Assembly (NCBI GenBank): GCA_012931725.1
Contig: CM022944.1
Span: 66,638,107-66,702,106, forward strand
Source of the DNA: Litsea cubeba
Taxonomy: Eukaryota > Streptophyta > Magnoliopsida > Laurales > Lauraceae
Direction: 5' to 3'
Length of the DNA stretch: 64,000 bases
Under the pieces are notes generated by a model. That model was not told where the DNA came from, searched no databases, and worked only from the letters and a program-made list of their open reading frames with translations. A program made the position numbers and the translations under genes. Positions 23,324 to 33,821 of the stretch are shown here, piece after piece; the stretch's first letter is position 1, and each line of letters starts with the position of its first letter.

Positions 23324-25623
23324 TGATGGACCGCACTCCTGCTCGGTTCTACCGAGGTCGGCGGACGTGGGAGTCCGTTTGGTTCCGACCCTTTCGTAAC
23401 CGGGGGGCAGGGGCGTGCATCAACATTTCTTTTTTTGTGGGTGTGCCAGATTTTCTATTTTTACTTGGAATTGCAAGTGGTGATCCGGAGATCAACCTTC
23501 GCAAGTAAAAAGGAAATCAACTTCTTTCAAGTTTTCCATTGCACATATATTTAAGAAAAGAGACATTTTCTTGATTTGCCGTGAAAGGCGATTTTTTGGC
23601 ATTTATAGCGGATTTTGGCGTTTATAGCCGATTTTTGGCGTTTATAGCCGATTTTGGCGTTTATAGCCGATTTACAATCCTTATCAATAATGAAAGACAA
23701 GAATTGTGATTTTTGTCTCTTTTGAAAAAATACAAACTACAATGAAAAGCAAGAAAAGGAGGATCTAACTTCTCAGGAGATTGTGGGGGACTCGTTTAGA
23801 TTGACGGTCGCAAGCCATATGTGGGCTTCGCCATCATCCATGCAGATGAGAACAGAGGATGCTATTGATTGGCTTGGCTTGGCTATAACCTCAGGTTTTT
23901 AGAGGACAAAGACCAAAAGGAGGTCCTATGTCCAATAAAAAGCCGAGTAGACGGGCTGAAAAGCCACATCTAAGCCATTGGAGGCAGGAGGAGAAGGCAA
24001 GGACCTTGGGGGGGGGGTACCCCCCAAGGGACTTTTGTCACCTTGTTGCGGTGGCCGGTGTAGAACTTCCGCAGAGTTTTCTCTCTTTTTCTTTCTCTGG
24101 ATTTCTGACTGCTGTCTGCTGATGTTCGTTGTCTCTGTGTCTTTTCTTCTTGGAGAGCCCTCCTATTTATAGGCTTTTAGGTAGCCTTTTAGGTGGGTTT
24201 ATGGGCTTTTATTGTCATTAAGCCGCATAATGGGAGGAGTTACAAAATTGAATTATTTATTTTGTAACTCCTTTTTCTTGGCTTCTGATTGGCCGGAGGA
24301 GATTGAGGGCATTTAATCGCCTTTAATCGCCATGATGGGAGGAGTTTCATGGGTTAAATGCCATGAATCTCTTGACTTGTAACTCCCGAATGCTTGCTTC
24401 TGATTGGGCCGTCCAAAGAAATGGATTAATGACTGTAATAAAGCTAGTCAATTAATCGCATTAAGTGGTCGCCGAGCAGCTGAAGAGTCGCGGGCCGTGC
24501 CACGTCTTTTGAGATTCTTCTGTTGATGATCATCGATGGATCTTCATGTAGATCGACATCAGATGATCATGTAATTTCAGGTGTTTGTTGCCAACAGCGG
24601 GTCGGTGCCATCTGTCCTGTCGATTTCTCGATCGGTCGGGTGGAAAGCACACTTTTTTGGTTGACCGGGTGGCGATCAATACTGTCTTCGATACTCTTGA
24701 TGATTTACCCGTGTTTTGGACGGATGTCAGAGGACTTGGTCGCTCAAAAGCATGAATTTTGGAAAGTACCAGAGGCTGGGCTCCTCGAATCGCGAAAAAA
24801 CGGCGAAAACCGGGGTTTTCGGGGCTTTCCCGGCGACCCCGGGGTCCAAGGTCGCCGGCGACCCTGGCCCAGGGTCGCAGGGGGCTGCGACCCTGGGGGG
24901 GTTTTCCCCTTTCGTGTCCCGTTTTGCGTCCGTTTTTTGCTTTTTTCTGATTCTTTTTTCTTCTGTACTTTTCCTTGACATTTTGACCATTTATTGGCCT
25001 GATTTCTTTGTAGGAAACCTGATGAGAATCCTTGCATTTTATTTTGCAAAGTTTCCAATTTCTTGAGAAAGCCGAAGACTTTGTCGCGCAGAGCTGCCGA
25101 TTTTCCGTCAGAAACTGAAACTGGGCCAAACGATGTCGGAATGACCTGAAATTTGGTGTGAAGCCTCCTGAGCAATAAATAAGACCAACCATAGGCTTTT
25201 GTTTGAGTTTCGAAGCCGTTTGGGGTCCTATCACCTGCAGACTTGCTTTTTATCGCGATGAAGATGTCGCGGTTTGATGTGTGGTCAACCGATGTCCGAT
25301 TGACTTGAAATTTGACAGGGAACCTATTGGAGTCATTTTAAGATGATCCATAGGTTCTGTCTTGGAAACCATGGTCCCGGAGAGCTTTGCCGCCGAGAGG
25401 TCTGATTTGGCTGTCGGAGAAGCGAAGTTAGGCCAAATGATTTTGAAATGGCCTGAAACTTCTTGTGTACTCCTCTTTTGGCTGTCTGGAAGAATCTTGC
25501 AGTTTTTGTTTGATTCTGACAAGATTTGATTTTTGGAAGCAGCATTGCCTATTTATGGCAGGTTGCGACTTCATGTAGCTCTTTGGATCTTGAAAAGGCA
25601 AAGTGACATTTTTGGTGTCAACA
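23324..25623 (-). repeat. Tat-2: solo LTR of the Tat-1 family
   Basis: Minus-strand TGTTGACACC ... GGTCCATCA, 2300 bp, perfect TSD CCTTC (23319-23323 and 25624-25628), no internal sequence. It is about 300 bp shorter than the Tat-1 LTR because two of the roughly 150-bp U3 repeat units are absent. TATA-like TATAAATA at 24171-24164. An open frame of 234 codons on its sense strand has no known domain and is not called. Confidence 0.95.
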
Positions 25624-27537
25624 CCTTCAGCACTATAAAAAACCCATGCATTTCTACCATCATGCAAACCTCCAAAGCGCTTCACCATACTCGAAGGCGC
25701 TCCAACAACGCCTTGAGAAAAGGCTAACTGTTGTGCAAAGCGAGAAGGCACATATTGCTGGATATCGACGAAAAGATGTCTACGGTACACCATCATACCG
25801 ACATGTATGCTGAAAAGCTACTCTTCTGCATTTGTCAAGAAGTAATGCCTTCCCGACCCCGCCCTGGTAGAGTCACGGGAGGCACCAAAATCAAAAGCCT
25901 TCTTCCGCAACTCCGGAGAAAGCTTCACTGAAGACTGCCCCATCTCGACGTCCCTGAACCGTCAGACCCTTATGCGGGTAAACAAAAGCGATTCGAACAC
26001 GGCTTTGCCCTTAGCCAATCGAATCATCAGAGGATCGTCATCCTGTGCAGCACCCAGCCGGTGGAAGCCAGGACAGTGGTATACAAACCATGAATAAAAG
26101 ATATGGGCTGAAAATACCCTATTCATAGGGAGCCCAAGCCGAACCAAAAAAGCAGCAGCATGTAGTTCGGTACACAAATAGGAGTAAAGAGTTGGCACCA
26201 AAGCAAGCTGCTCTCCAAACGCCATCTGACAAGCTGAAAAAATACAATGCGGCCTGATGTGCGTTCCATCTCCTCCAGCAAAAATAGCCTCACCTAGCCA
26301 ATAAGTGAGGTAAACAGCGAGGTCTCTCCGCAGTTCAATGTCAGGACATATGGCGTTTGTACTCGCAAAGAAATCTATCAACTCTTCTTGCATAACCGAA
26401 ATCTTCTTCGAACCCGAACTCTTAGCCCTGTCTTCCCGGGTCATGCTATCAGAAGGCTCCCCACTTTCAAAGAAGTTGGGAGACGAAGAGCTAAAACTCT
26501 TCCAGCTGCTGGATCTTACTTTTGAGCCCTCCTTCTCCTTCAAAAAATCATAGAAGGCGACGAGCTGAAAGTACAAAATCCTGAACTCCGCAGACTGCTC
26601 CTCAAGGACGTTGTCAATCAGCATAAACTCCTCATAGAGTCTGCCAAGGATGGACAATCCAGTAATGGCGCTCAGCTCCTTCAAAGAGAAACCAATCTCA
26701 CCATTCGTCATAACGAAGGTATTGGTTTGTGGATGGAATGACTCCAACATAGCCATGAAGGACTCGTCGGAAAAGATTAAGGTCTCCCTAAAGGCGCGAA
26801 CCGCATCAAAAATCCCGGCTTCCTTCAAAACGGCGCCCCAATCAGTAGGACACGATCAGTCCACGACTTCCACTCGGAGTCAGCACTGAAGCAGCCACGG
26901 AGTCGAAAAGGCTTCACCCAATTGCTGTCGTCACCGCTGAAAACACCAAGGCCCACAGGTCTCAAATCAACCGATGGATAATCAAAGACCTGGTAGCCAC
27001 TAGCCGGCATCAATATGTCCATGTGGGCAGGTGACTTCTCCGCATATCCGGAAGGACCGCCAACAAAAACCCTGGTCTTGATTACATTTGTACTTTTCAC
27101 CCAACTTGGAGGATCTTCCCTCTTAGAGCATGTGGGAGAAAGGCTCATGATCGAGACGGTGCGATCAAATGTCGACCGGGTAGCAACAGTCTTCTTCTCT
27201 CTATCAGTTGTGAAAGAGAACTGAAAACATCTCCTCTGGTATGTCATGTCATCAGGGACTGCATCACCAAAGAAGAAGGTAGGCTTGGGGAAAACCCTCT
27301 GATCGTCCATCACCCATGGACGACTACTTACCATGATCTTCTAAAATTCCTCTCCCTTGAGAGCGATTAGTCGCTGTCTCATCTCATCTTTGTTTTTTGA
27401 GTCACACTTTTCCAGGTTTCTCTCAACATACTGGACCTTCTCCCAAGCCTGCTGAACGGCCGGATTAGAAGATCTAGCAGATCGACGAGGTACGCTTGTA
27501 GCATGATCTTTACCCTTGTTCGTTCTAGAGGAACCAC

Positions 27538-28193
27538 CTGCAAAGGATGGAAAAGAAAAAGATCATCATCAAAATGACAGGATTTCGCTAAAAAAAAATC
27601 TAGCGAAAATTTCGCATGATTCCGGGCAATTCCGAAGAAAATGAAGTACTCCGAAAGATATAGAAAGCTTGAAGATGAGCTCAACATCGCTGCGAGCTCC
27701 GAAACTCCAAACTTTCGAAACCTCAAAATCTTCGCAAAATCAGGAAGGGCTCAACATCGCTGCGAGCTCCAAATTCCCAAATTTGCAAAGACTTTCAGGT
27801 ATACTATCACATCATGCTACCAATTCAATTTACAAAAAATGCATGCATGAACATCTTGGTTTGCCAAAAAATGCATTATCATGATGAGCAAAAAAAAAAA
27901 AGAAAGAAACTTTCTCAAAAAAAAAGGGGAGAAAGAAAAGAACAAAAAAAAAGAAAAAAAAAGAGGGACTGGCCCACAGGCCACGTGGTCGTACGGCCAG
28001 ATCCGTACGGCCCACAAAAGAAAAAAAAAAGAACGAGAAAAAAAAGGAAAAAACGTGTAAAAAAAGGGGGGGGGGACATGTGAAAAAGAAAAGAAAAAGA
28101 AGAAAAGAAAAGAAAGAAACAAAAAAAAATAAGAAAGAACTTTTTTATCATCCTATTGCCTACAATGGAGTTTTCTTGAAAAAGGAAACTTAC
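27538..28193 (-). other. Intron 1 of the antisense gene, with purine-rich tract
   Basis: 656-bp intron with donor GTAAGT and acceptor TTTGCAG. Plus-strand 27890-28140 is almost pure A/G (pyrimidine-rich in the antisense transcript), interrupted by a GC-rich island at about 27965-28015. Open frames here are low-complexity artefacts. Confidence 0.6.
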
Positions 28194-28323
28194 TTGAAGC
28201 CATTGATGGAGAAGAAGAAGACAGTCTTGAAGATCTTGAAGAAAAAGAATTTTTGGTCTTGAAGCCCTCTTGGGATTGTTACAAAAGAAAGCAATAAGAG
28301 CAAGAGATCCAACCTCCTCCTTG

Positions 28324-28331
28324 CTTTTATA
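28324..28331 (-). promoter_or_regulatory. TATA box of the antisense gene (Tat-1)
   Basis: TATAAAAG on the minus strand, 128 bp upstream of the proposed ATG at 28203. The Tat-5 copy has the same box 129 bp upstream of the same ATG (63660-63667). Confidence 0.6.
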
Positions 28332-28379
28332 AAAGAGAGCAAACCAAAGAAGGAAACAAGAAAGAGGTAAGTGTTAGTA

Positions 28380-28640
28380 ATTAGTAACCTTACCAAAAGA
28401 AAGAAATTAGAAAGATTCTTTCCCAAAAGAAAGATATCTGAGGGATTCTCTCCCAAAAAGAAAGCAATGAGAGATTTTCCCACAAAAGATAGGAGATTTG
28501 AGATATTCTCTCCCAAAGAAAGATACTTTGAGATATTCTTTCCCAAAATAAAGGGAACATGAGAAATTTTCTCCAAGTAAAGATATTCTTAGATATTCTC
28601 TATCCAAAGGAGATATTTTTAGATATTATTTACAAAAATA
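28380..28640 (-). repeat. Minisatellite of about 32 bp upstream of the antisense promoter
   Basis: About seven degenerate units of the type gggagagaatatctnnnannn on the minus strand, starting some 50 bp upstream of the TATA box. The same array is present in Tat-5 (63365-63600). Confidence 0.75.
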
Positions 28641-29403
28641 ACACTATATGAGATCTAAGCAATTTCAAAAGCTTAAGGTCCCATGGGTTAGCCCATATGA
28701 GCCAGGTTTGACCACCTGGGCACTAAAAAAAAAAGGGTTTTTAGTCAAAGAGAAATCCCTCTTACCAAGAGCATACAAAAATGGTTCCATGCCTCTTTTG
28801 AGTTGATTGGACCATACAAAAAAGAATTCCAAGCCCCATGAGCTTTCAAAAATCAAACCATCCAGCCTCTTATACCAAATTGAGCCAAAATCTTGAAATT
28901 GACATTTCACAAAAATCCAAACCACTCCAATGGACCCACACAGTCCCAAAGAGTGACCAAAAACCATATCCTGGTCCCCTAACTTGCCACATACAGCTTG
29001 TTAGGTCACAAGACCAAAACTAAAAACCAAAATCTGATCCCCTAACTTCCCACATACAGCCTGTTAGGTCACAAGATCAAAACCAAAATCGACCCCCCAA
29101 CATTCCACATATAGCTTGTTGGGTCACACGGTCACAATCAAACCCGACCCCCTAACCTGCCAAATACAGCTTGTTAGGTCACAAGGTCAAAAAGATAAAA
29201 ATCCAAACTCACATCCCTAATGTCATCTTCAAAACTTTGCCTCGAGATGGTACGTGATCCCTTTCACTACCATAAAATTCCCCAGGAAGCACAAAAGGCT
29301 ACAATACCAAAAGAAAGACTGCTCATAGACTCTTGGTCAAGTCACAAGCTCTCCCTAAAAAATCTCTTCGAGCACATCGACTACAAAAGTTAAGCAACTT
29401 GTC
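28641..29403 (+). repeat. Tat-1 3' spacer with 55-65-bp repeats
   Basis: No gene. At about 28975-29190 four units built on 'cacatacagcttgttaggtc' repeat every 55-65 bp; the same array is in Tat-5 (62840-63070). Confidence 0.75.
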
Positions 29404-29424
29404 GCAGCACCTCGAGGGGGCATT
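29404..29424 (+). promoter_or_regulatory. Tat-1 polypurine tract
   Basis: CTCGAGGGGGCATT immediately before the 3' LTR; the same tract borders the Tat-5 LTR on the other strand at 62598. Confidence 0.75.
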
Positions 29425-30448
29425 TGTTGACACCAAAAATGTCACTTTGCCTTTTCAAGATGCCAAAACGCTACATGAAGTCGCAGCCTACCATAAATAG
29501 GCAATGCTACCTCCAAAATATGAAATCTTGTCAGAATGCAAACAAAAACTGCAAGATCCTTCAAGACAGTCAAAAGAGTAGTACACAAGAAGTTTCGAGC
29601 CATTTCAAAATCATTTGGCCAAACTTCACTTCTCCGGCAGCTGAAAAGGAACTCCCGGCGGTGAAAGCATCGGAGACACCAAATCTTCGATCAGAGCCTG
29701 TGGATGGTCTCAAAATACATCCAAAAGGCTCCACGTCAAGTTCCAAGTCAAATTGATAATGTTTGACCCTACATCAACCCTCGAACTGCTAAATCAAGCC
29801 TCTCGGCAGCGAGAACCACCGAGGCCATCACTCATCAGACAGAGCACATGGACGGCTTCAAAATGCTTACAAAGGGCTACACGACAAGTTTCTGGTCATT
29901 TCGACAACATTTGACCAGACTTTGACGCTCGGAAGCCAAATAAGGCCTCTCAACGACGAAGCTCCCCAGGATCGTGGTTTCCAAGATAGAGCCTATGGAT
30001 CATCTCAAAATGACTCCAATAAGTTCCATGTCAAATTTCAAGTCAATCGGACACCGGTTGACCGCACATTAAAGCACGACATCCCCCTCACGACAAAAAT
30101 CAGTTTACTGGCGATAGGACCCCAAACGGCTTCAAAACTCAAACAAAAGCCTATGGTTGGTCTTATTTATTGCTCAGGAGGCTTCACCCCAAATTTCAGG
30201 TCATTCCGACATCGTTTGGCCCAGTTTCAGCTTCTGACGAAAAATCGCCAGCACTACGCGACAAATTCTTCGGCTTTCCCGAAAAATCGGAAACTTTGCA
30301 CTCCAAAATGCAAGGATTCTCGTCAAGTTTTCTATAGGGAAATCAGGCCAATAAATGATAAAAAATGTCAAGAAAAAATACAGAAGAGAAAAGAAAGGAA
30401 AAATACCTCAATACGGCCACAAAACGGGACAAAAGGGGAAAATTTCCC

Positions 30449-30516
30449 CCAGGGTCGCAGACCCCCGCGACCCTGGCCCATGGTCATCGGCGACCATGGA
30501 GCCCGGAATCGCCGGG
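30449..30516. promoter_or_regulatory. Cluster of three inverted repeats in Tat-1 U3
   Basis: CCAGGGTCGC (30449-30458) pairs with GCGACCCTGG (30467-30476); CCATGGTC (30478-30485) pairs with GACCATGG (30492-30499); CCCGG pairs with CCGGG (30502-30516). Related clusters occur near 24830-24900, 58396-58460 and 61515-61585 in the other LTRs of the family. Function unknown. Confidence 0.6.
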
Positions 30517-31673
30517 TTCAACCCGGAAGGCCCATTTTTTATCGTTTTTTCGCGATTCGAAGCTTCCGACTCCTGAAATTTTCCAAAATTCATACTTTTG
30601 AGACACCAAATCCTTCAAAATCCGTCAAAATCACAAGTCAATCATCAAGAGTATAAAAATCAACATGATCGCCAACCAGTCAACCAAAAAAGTGTGCTTT
30701 CTACCCGACCGATCGAGAAATCGACAGGACAGATGGCACCCACCCGCTGTTGGCAACCAATACCTGAAATTACATGGTCATCCGATGTCAATCTACATAA
30801 AGATCCATCAATGATCATCGCCAAAGGAACTCTAAAAGACGCGGCACGGTCCATGACTCTTCGATTGCTCGGCGACCACTTAATGCGATTAATTGACTAG
30901 CTTTATTGTAGTCATTAATTCATTTCTTTGGACGGCCTAATCAAAAGCAAGCAAAAGGGAGTTACAAGTCAAGAGATTCATGGCATTTAAACGATGAAAC
31001 TCCTCCCATCATGGTGATTTAAGGCAATTAAATGCCCTCAATCTCCTCCGGCCAATCAGAAGCCAAGAAAAAGGAGTTACAAAGTAAAGAATTCAATCTT
31101 ATAACTCTTCCCTTTATGTAGCTTTATGACAATTAAGGCTCATAAATCCTCCTAAATGACTACCTAAAGCCTATAAATAGGAGAGCATTCCAAGTAGAAA
31201 AGGAGATCAGACACAAACATCACATCCCAGATCAGAAAAAAGCATGAAAAATCCAGAGAAAGAAGAAAGAAAACTCTGCTGAAGTTCTGTACCGGCCACC
31301 ACTACAAGGTGACAAAAGTCCCTTGGGGTGTACCCCACCCCAAGGTCCTTGTCTTCTCCTTCTGCCTCCAATGGCTTAGACGTGGCTTTTCAGCCCGTCT
31401 ACTTAGCTTTTATTGGACATAGGACCTCCTCTTGGTCTTTGTCCTCTAAAAAACTGAGATTATAGCCAAGCCAAGCGAATCAAGAACATCCTCTGTTCTC
31501 ATATGCATGGATGATGGCGAAGTCCACACATGGCTTGCGACCGTCAATCTGGACGAGTCCCCCACAATCTCCTGAGAAGTTAGATCCTCCTTTTCTTGCT
31601 TTTCATTGTAGTTTGTATTTTTCTAAAAGAGATAAAAAGCACAACTCTTGTCTTCCATTATTGATAAGAATTG

Positions 31674-31760
31674 TAAATCGGCTATAAACGCCAAAAATCG
31701 GCTATAAATGCCAAAATCAGCTATAAACGCCAAAAATCGGCTATAAATGCCAAAAAACCA
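31674..31760 (+). repeat. Short tandem repeats cggctataaaYgcca in Tat-1 LTR
   Basis: Four units of about 20 bp downstream of the TATA box, so probably in the transcribed part. Equivalent arrays: 23585-23672, 59605-59685 and 60180-60265. The core matches the internal spacer array at 5325-5597. Confidence 0.85.
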
Positions 31761-32023
31761 CCTTTCACGGCAAATCAAGAAAGTGTCTCTTTTCTTAAAT
31801 ATATGTGCAATGAAAAACTTGAAAGAAGTTGATTTCCTTTTTACTTGCGAAAGTTGATCTCCGGATCACCACTTGCAATTCCAAGTAAAATAAAAAATCT
31901 GGCACTCCCACGCATAAAAAATGTTGATGCCCGCTTTTGCCCCCCGGTTACGAAAGGGTTGGACCCAACGGACTCCCATGTCCGCCGACCTCGGTAGAAC
32001 CGAGCGGAATGCGCGGTCCATCA

Positions 32024-33001
32024 CTTCTTTTATTCCATCCTTTGAACGTTACAGAAAGATGTGAAAACGACTCGCGTGAATGTTTGCTCGCATAAGAGGA
32101 GTCGTCCCCACTTTTATTTACATGGGTTCTTCGTTGCTTCACCTTCTGAGTGCAGGTTGTTTATAAATTTTCATACAACCCCCTTGTCAGGCCTAAGAGA
32201 TCAAAACAAAGGAGATATACATTGAAGTGAGAGAAGAGGAGTCCGCTATTTTTAAGAATTCGCCGGAGACGGAATTGGAGAAGTCTGCAATTTGGCTTCT
32301 GAGGGCAGGCTTTGTAGTTTACCACCACTATTAAGGAAGGAGGATTAATCAAAGAAGTTTGCCTTAAAACAGCATAGACAATCTCCGTCCTTCCTCCATG
32401 GTGGGAGGAACAAAGGCTGCCTTTCGGAAGCTGTCGCCCAGGTCTAAAGAGAAGCATCCACCACTACCTGATTCTCACCTTGCTGATGAAGGAGGAGAGA
32501 GTTTTAAAAATAGCAGAGTGTCTAGGCTTCTTTTCGCTAGACTCTGGGGGGGTCCACGCTCTCCCAAGTCTCCCTTTTATATCCTTTGAGGAGCCATAAC
32601 TGCGGGTGATCATGGAGGAGTGGAGGTGGTTTCAAAACTGTCTTCAGTGGGAGACGTTGTAGGTCCCCTTTTGCAGGTTCAGTAGCCATGAGAAAAAGGA
32701 ATCGGCCAATTCCTGGGAGATCATGGGCGTCCACTAGACGAGAGGAAAGAAGTGTGGCGGCCAATGCACATGATGTCCAGCGGTCACTTATTGACTGGAG
32801 CCCAACGGTTGCTTCATTGCTTTGAGCGGCTAGTGTGTTCGAGGGTTGCAATTAACCAATGGGCCTTGTAGTCAGTAGCTGCTAAGGAGTTCTCTTGCTG
32901 TGGCCAGTCAGACTTTAATGTCATCATTTCCTTATGGAGAAATGAGTAATTTGCCTTGGGGAAGGTTACGTACAGGCAGATGGATTTTTTGTATGTCAAC
33001 A
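32024..33001 (-). repeat. Tat-3 LTR, U3-side part
   Basis: Minus-strand start TGTTGACATA at 33001. A TATA-like GATATAAAAGG lies at about 32584-32574. The rest of the LTR (U5 side) is displaced by Tat-1. Confidence 0.6.
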
Positions 33002-33018
33002 AGTGTCCCTCTCGAGGT

Positions 33019-33659
33019 ACAATGATTAAAGTGTGTTATGGTAATCATTATGCCTCGAGAATTTAACAAATCTGTACATTTGATCGAAAGGTTTAGAGAA
33101 TTTGTCTTAAAAGTTGTTCATGCCTTGCTTTTTCACAGATATCATTTGCTTGCATCTTTGCGGGGATTATGGGGAAAAAGCCTAAGGAAGGATCCCAAGA
33201 GGTGTATAACAACTTTTCTTTGAAGGATTTCTCTTTTGGAGATGAAAAGTAAGTTGATTTTTTCAGGAATGAATGGAAAAGCTTAGGATTTGTGGCATTG
33301 ACTACATTTTGAGGGGTTTGGGTGGTTGCGTAGGCAAATTAACTCCAAATTGAGCATATGACCAGTTTATTTGAAGGTATTCCCAAATGGACCGGTATGA
33401 TGATGTCACTTTTGAATTTTGGCTGCTCCGCGGATTTTGAAAAGCAGTTTGAAATCAAAATGGTGTCTCCTCGAACTGCGTGTTGATAGGCCAGTATATG
33501 GTTTTTGCTTTCTTTAGACCTTGGCCGCTGAAGTGATTTCGGGATGGCTGTTGGGCGCCGTTTCGTTTTCAGAATAGCCACTGGGAGTCGTTCTATTTCC
33601 GGAGTAGCTGCTGAATTCTTAACTCCATAATCAGTGCTTTTTTAAGAAAATCAAGGCGT
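33019..33659. other. Tat-3 spacer, no gene seen
   Basis: Non-coding stretch between the polypurine-like tract and the antisense promoter. Short open frames only. Confidence 0.5.
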
Positions 33660-33666
33660 CATATAT

Positions 33667-33674
33667 TATAAAGG
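33667..33674 (+). promoter_or_regulatory. TATA box of the Tat-3 antisense gene
   Basis: TATAAAGG 155 bp upstream of ATG 33822, followed by a pyrimidine-rich leader. Confidence 0.5.
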
Positions 33675-33821
33675 AGAGATCTTGCCTCTCTTTTTACTTC
33701 AAAGTTTCAGTTTTCCAAAAATTTCAGATGCCTCAATGTATTCTGGGCGCCAGAGTCTTCTTTCAGTTTCTCCTTCTTCCTTAACTTTCTTCTGCGATTT
33801 CTTCCCTTCGCTTCAGAGACA

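Larger units (their letters stand above)
21325..28203 (-). pseudogene. Antisense five-exon gene of Tat-1 encoding a plant-mobile-domain-like protein, decayed
   Basis: Proposed exons (minus strand): 28203-28194 (ATGGCTTCAA, donor GTAAGT), 27537-22729 (acceptor TTTGCAG; interrupted by a solo LTR), 22635-22524, 22450-22340, 22262-21325. The first join gives MASSGSSRTNKGKD in frame; most later introns are phase 1 with GT/AG ends, and exon 3 needs a 1-nt correction. The product would be about 1,220 residues: a basic Ser-rich N-terminus, a PMD-like region (FSLKELSAITGL, TYWLGEAIFAGG; 26828-25962), acidic linker exons, and a C-terminal coiled coil (21786-21325). Damage: stop at 27341-27343, frameshift near 26840, stops at 25962-25964 and 25818-25820, several more at 22730-23130. 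PMD proteins occur in plant transposons and in MAIL1/MAIN; the role here is unknown. Confidence 0.75.
1..32023 (+). mobile_element. Tat-1: Ty3/Gypsy Tat-type retrotransposon, 5' end outside window, with nested insertions
   Basis: Decayed gag-protease (115-2508), G-patch linker, integrase (to 4393), repeat spacer, antisense PMD-like gene (28203-21325), second spacer, polypurine tract and 3' LTR (29425-32023) form one element once Copia-1 (5598-20781) and a solo LTR (23324-25623) are removed. About 14.5 kb of Tat-1 itself is visible. Continuity is shown by the ATAGA duplication joining the spacer halves, by the CCTTC duplication that restores the antisense reading frame, and by Tat-5 (62598-64000), which carries the same 3' internal sequence next to the same LTR. 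Extra sense or antisense ORFs are known from plant Tat-lineage elements. The element lacks reverse transcriptase and has many stops, so it is inactive. Confidence 0.85.
29425..32023 (+). repeat. Tat-1 3' LTR
   Basis: TGTTGACACC ... GGTCCATCA, 2599 bp. U3 contains degenerate repeats of about 150 bp (29600-30070). A cluster of GC-rich inverted repeats is at 30449-30516. TATA box TATAAATA is at 31172-31179. Four copies of cggctataaaYgccaaaa lie at 31674-31760, followed by a G/C-rich end. Shares its start, end and most of its length with Tat-2, Tat-5 and Tat-6. Confidence 0.92.

Noticed and set aside
24530..25234. 234-codon frame in the Tat-2 LTR, similar to 29922-30656 in the Tat-1 LTR
   Set aside because: It is on the LTR sense strand in both, but broken in Tat-5 and Tat-6, and has no recognisable domain. 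Similarity follows from LTR identity.
27814..28262. Several overlapping open frames on both strands
   Set aside because: They are Lys/Arg/Glu or Phe/Ser/Leu translations of a purine tract within the proposed intron.
32024..33001. Reading this stretch as a host gene flank
   Set aside because: The TGTTGACA terminus, adjacent polypurine-like tract and TATA box on the minus strand indicate part of an LTR.
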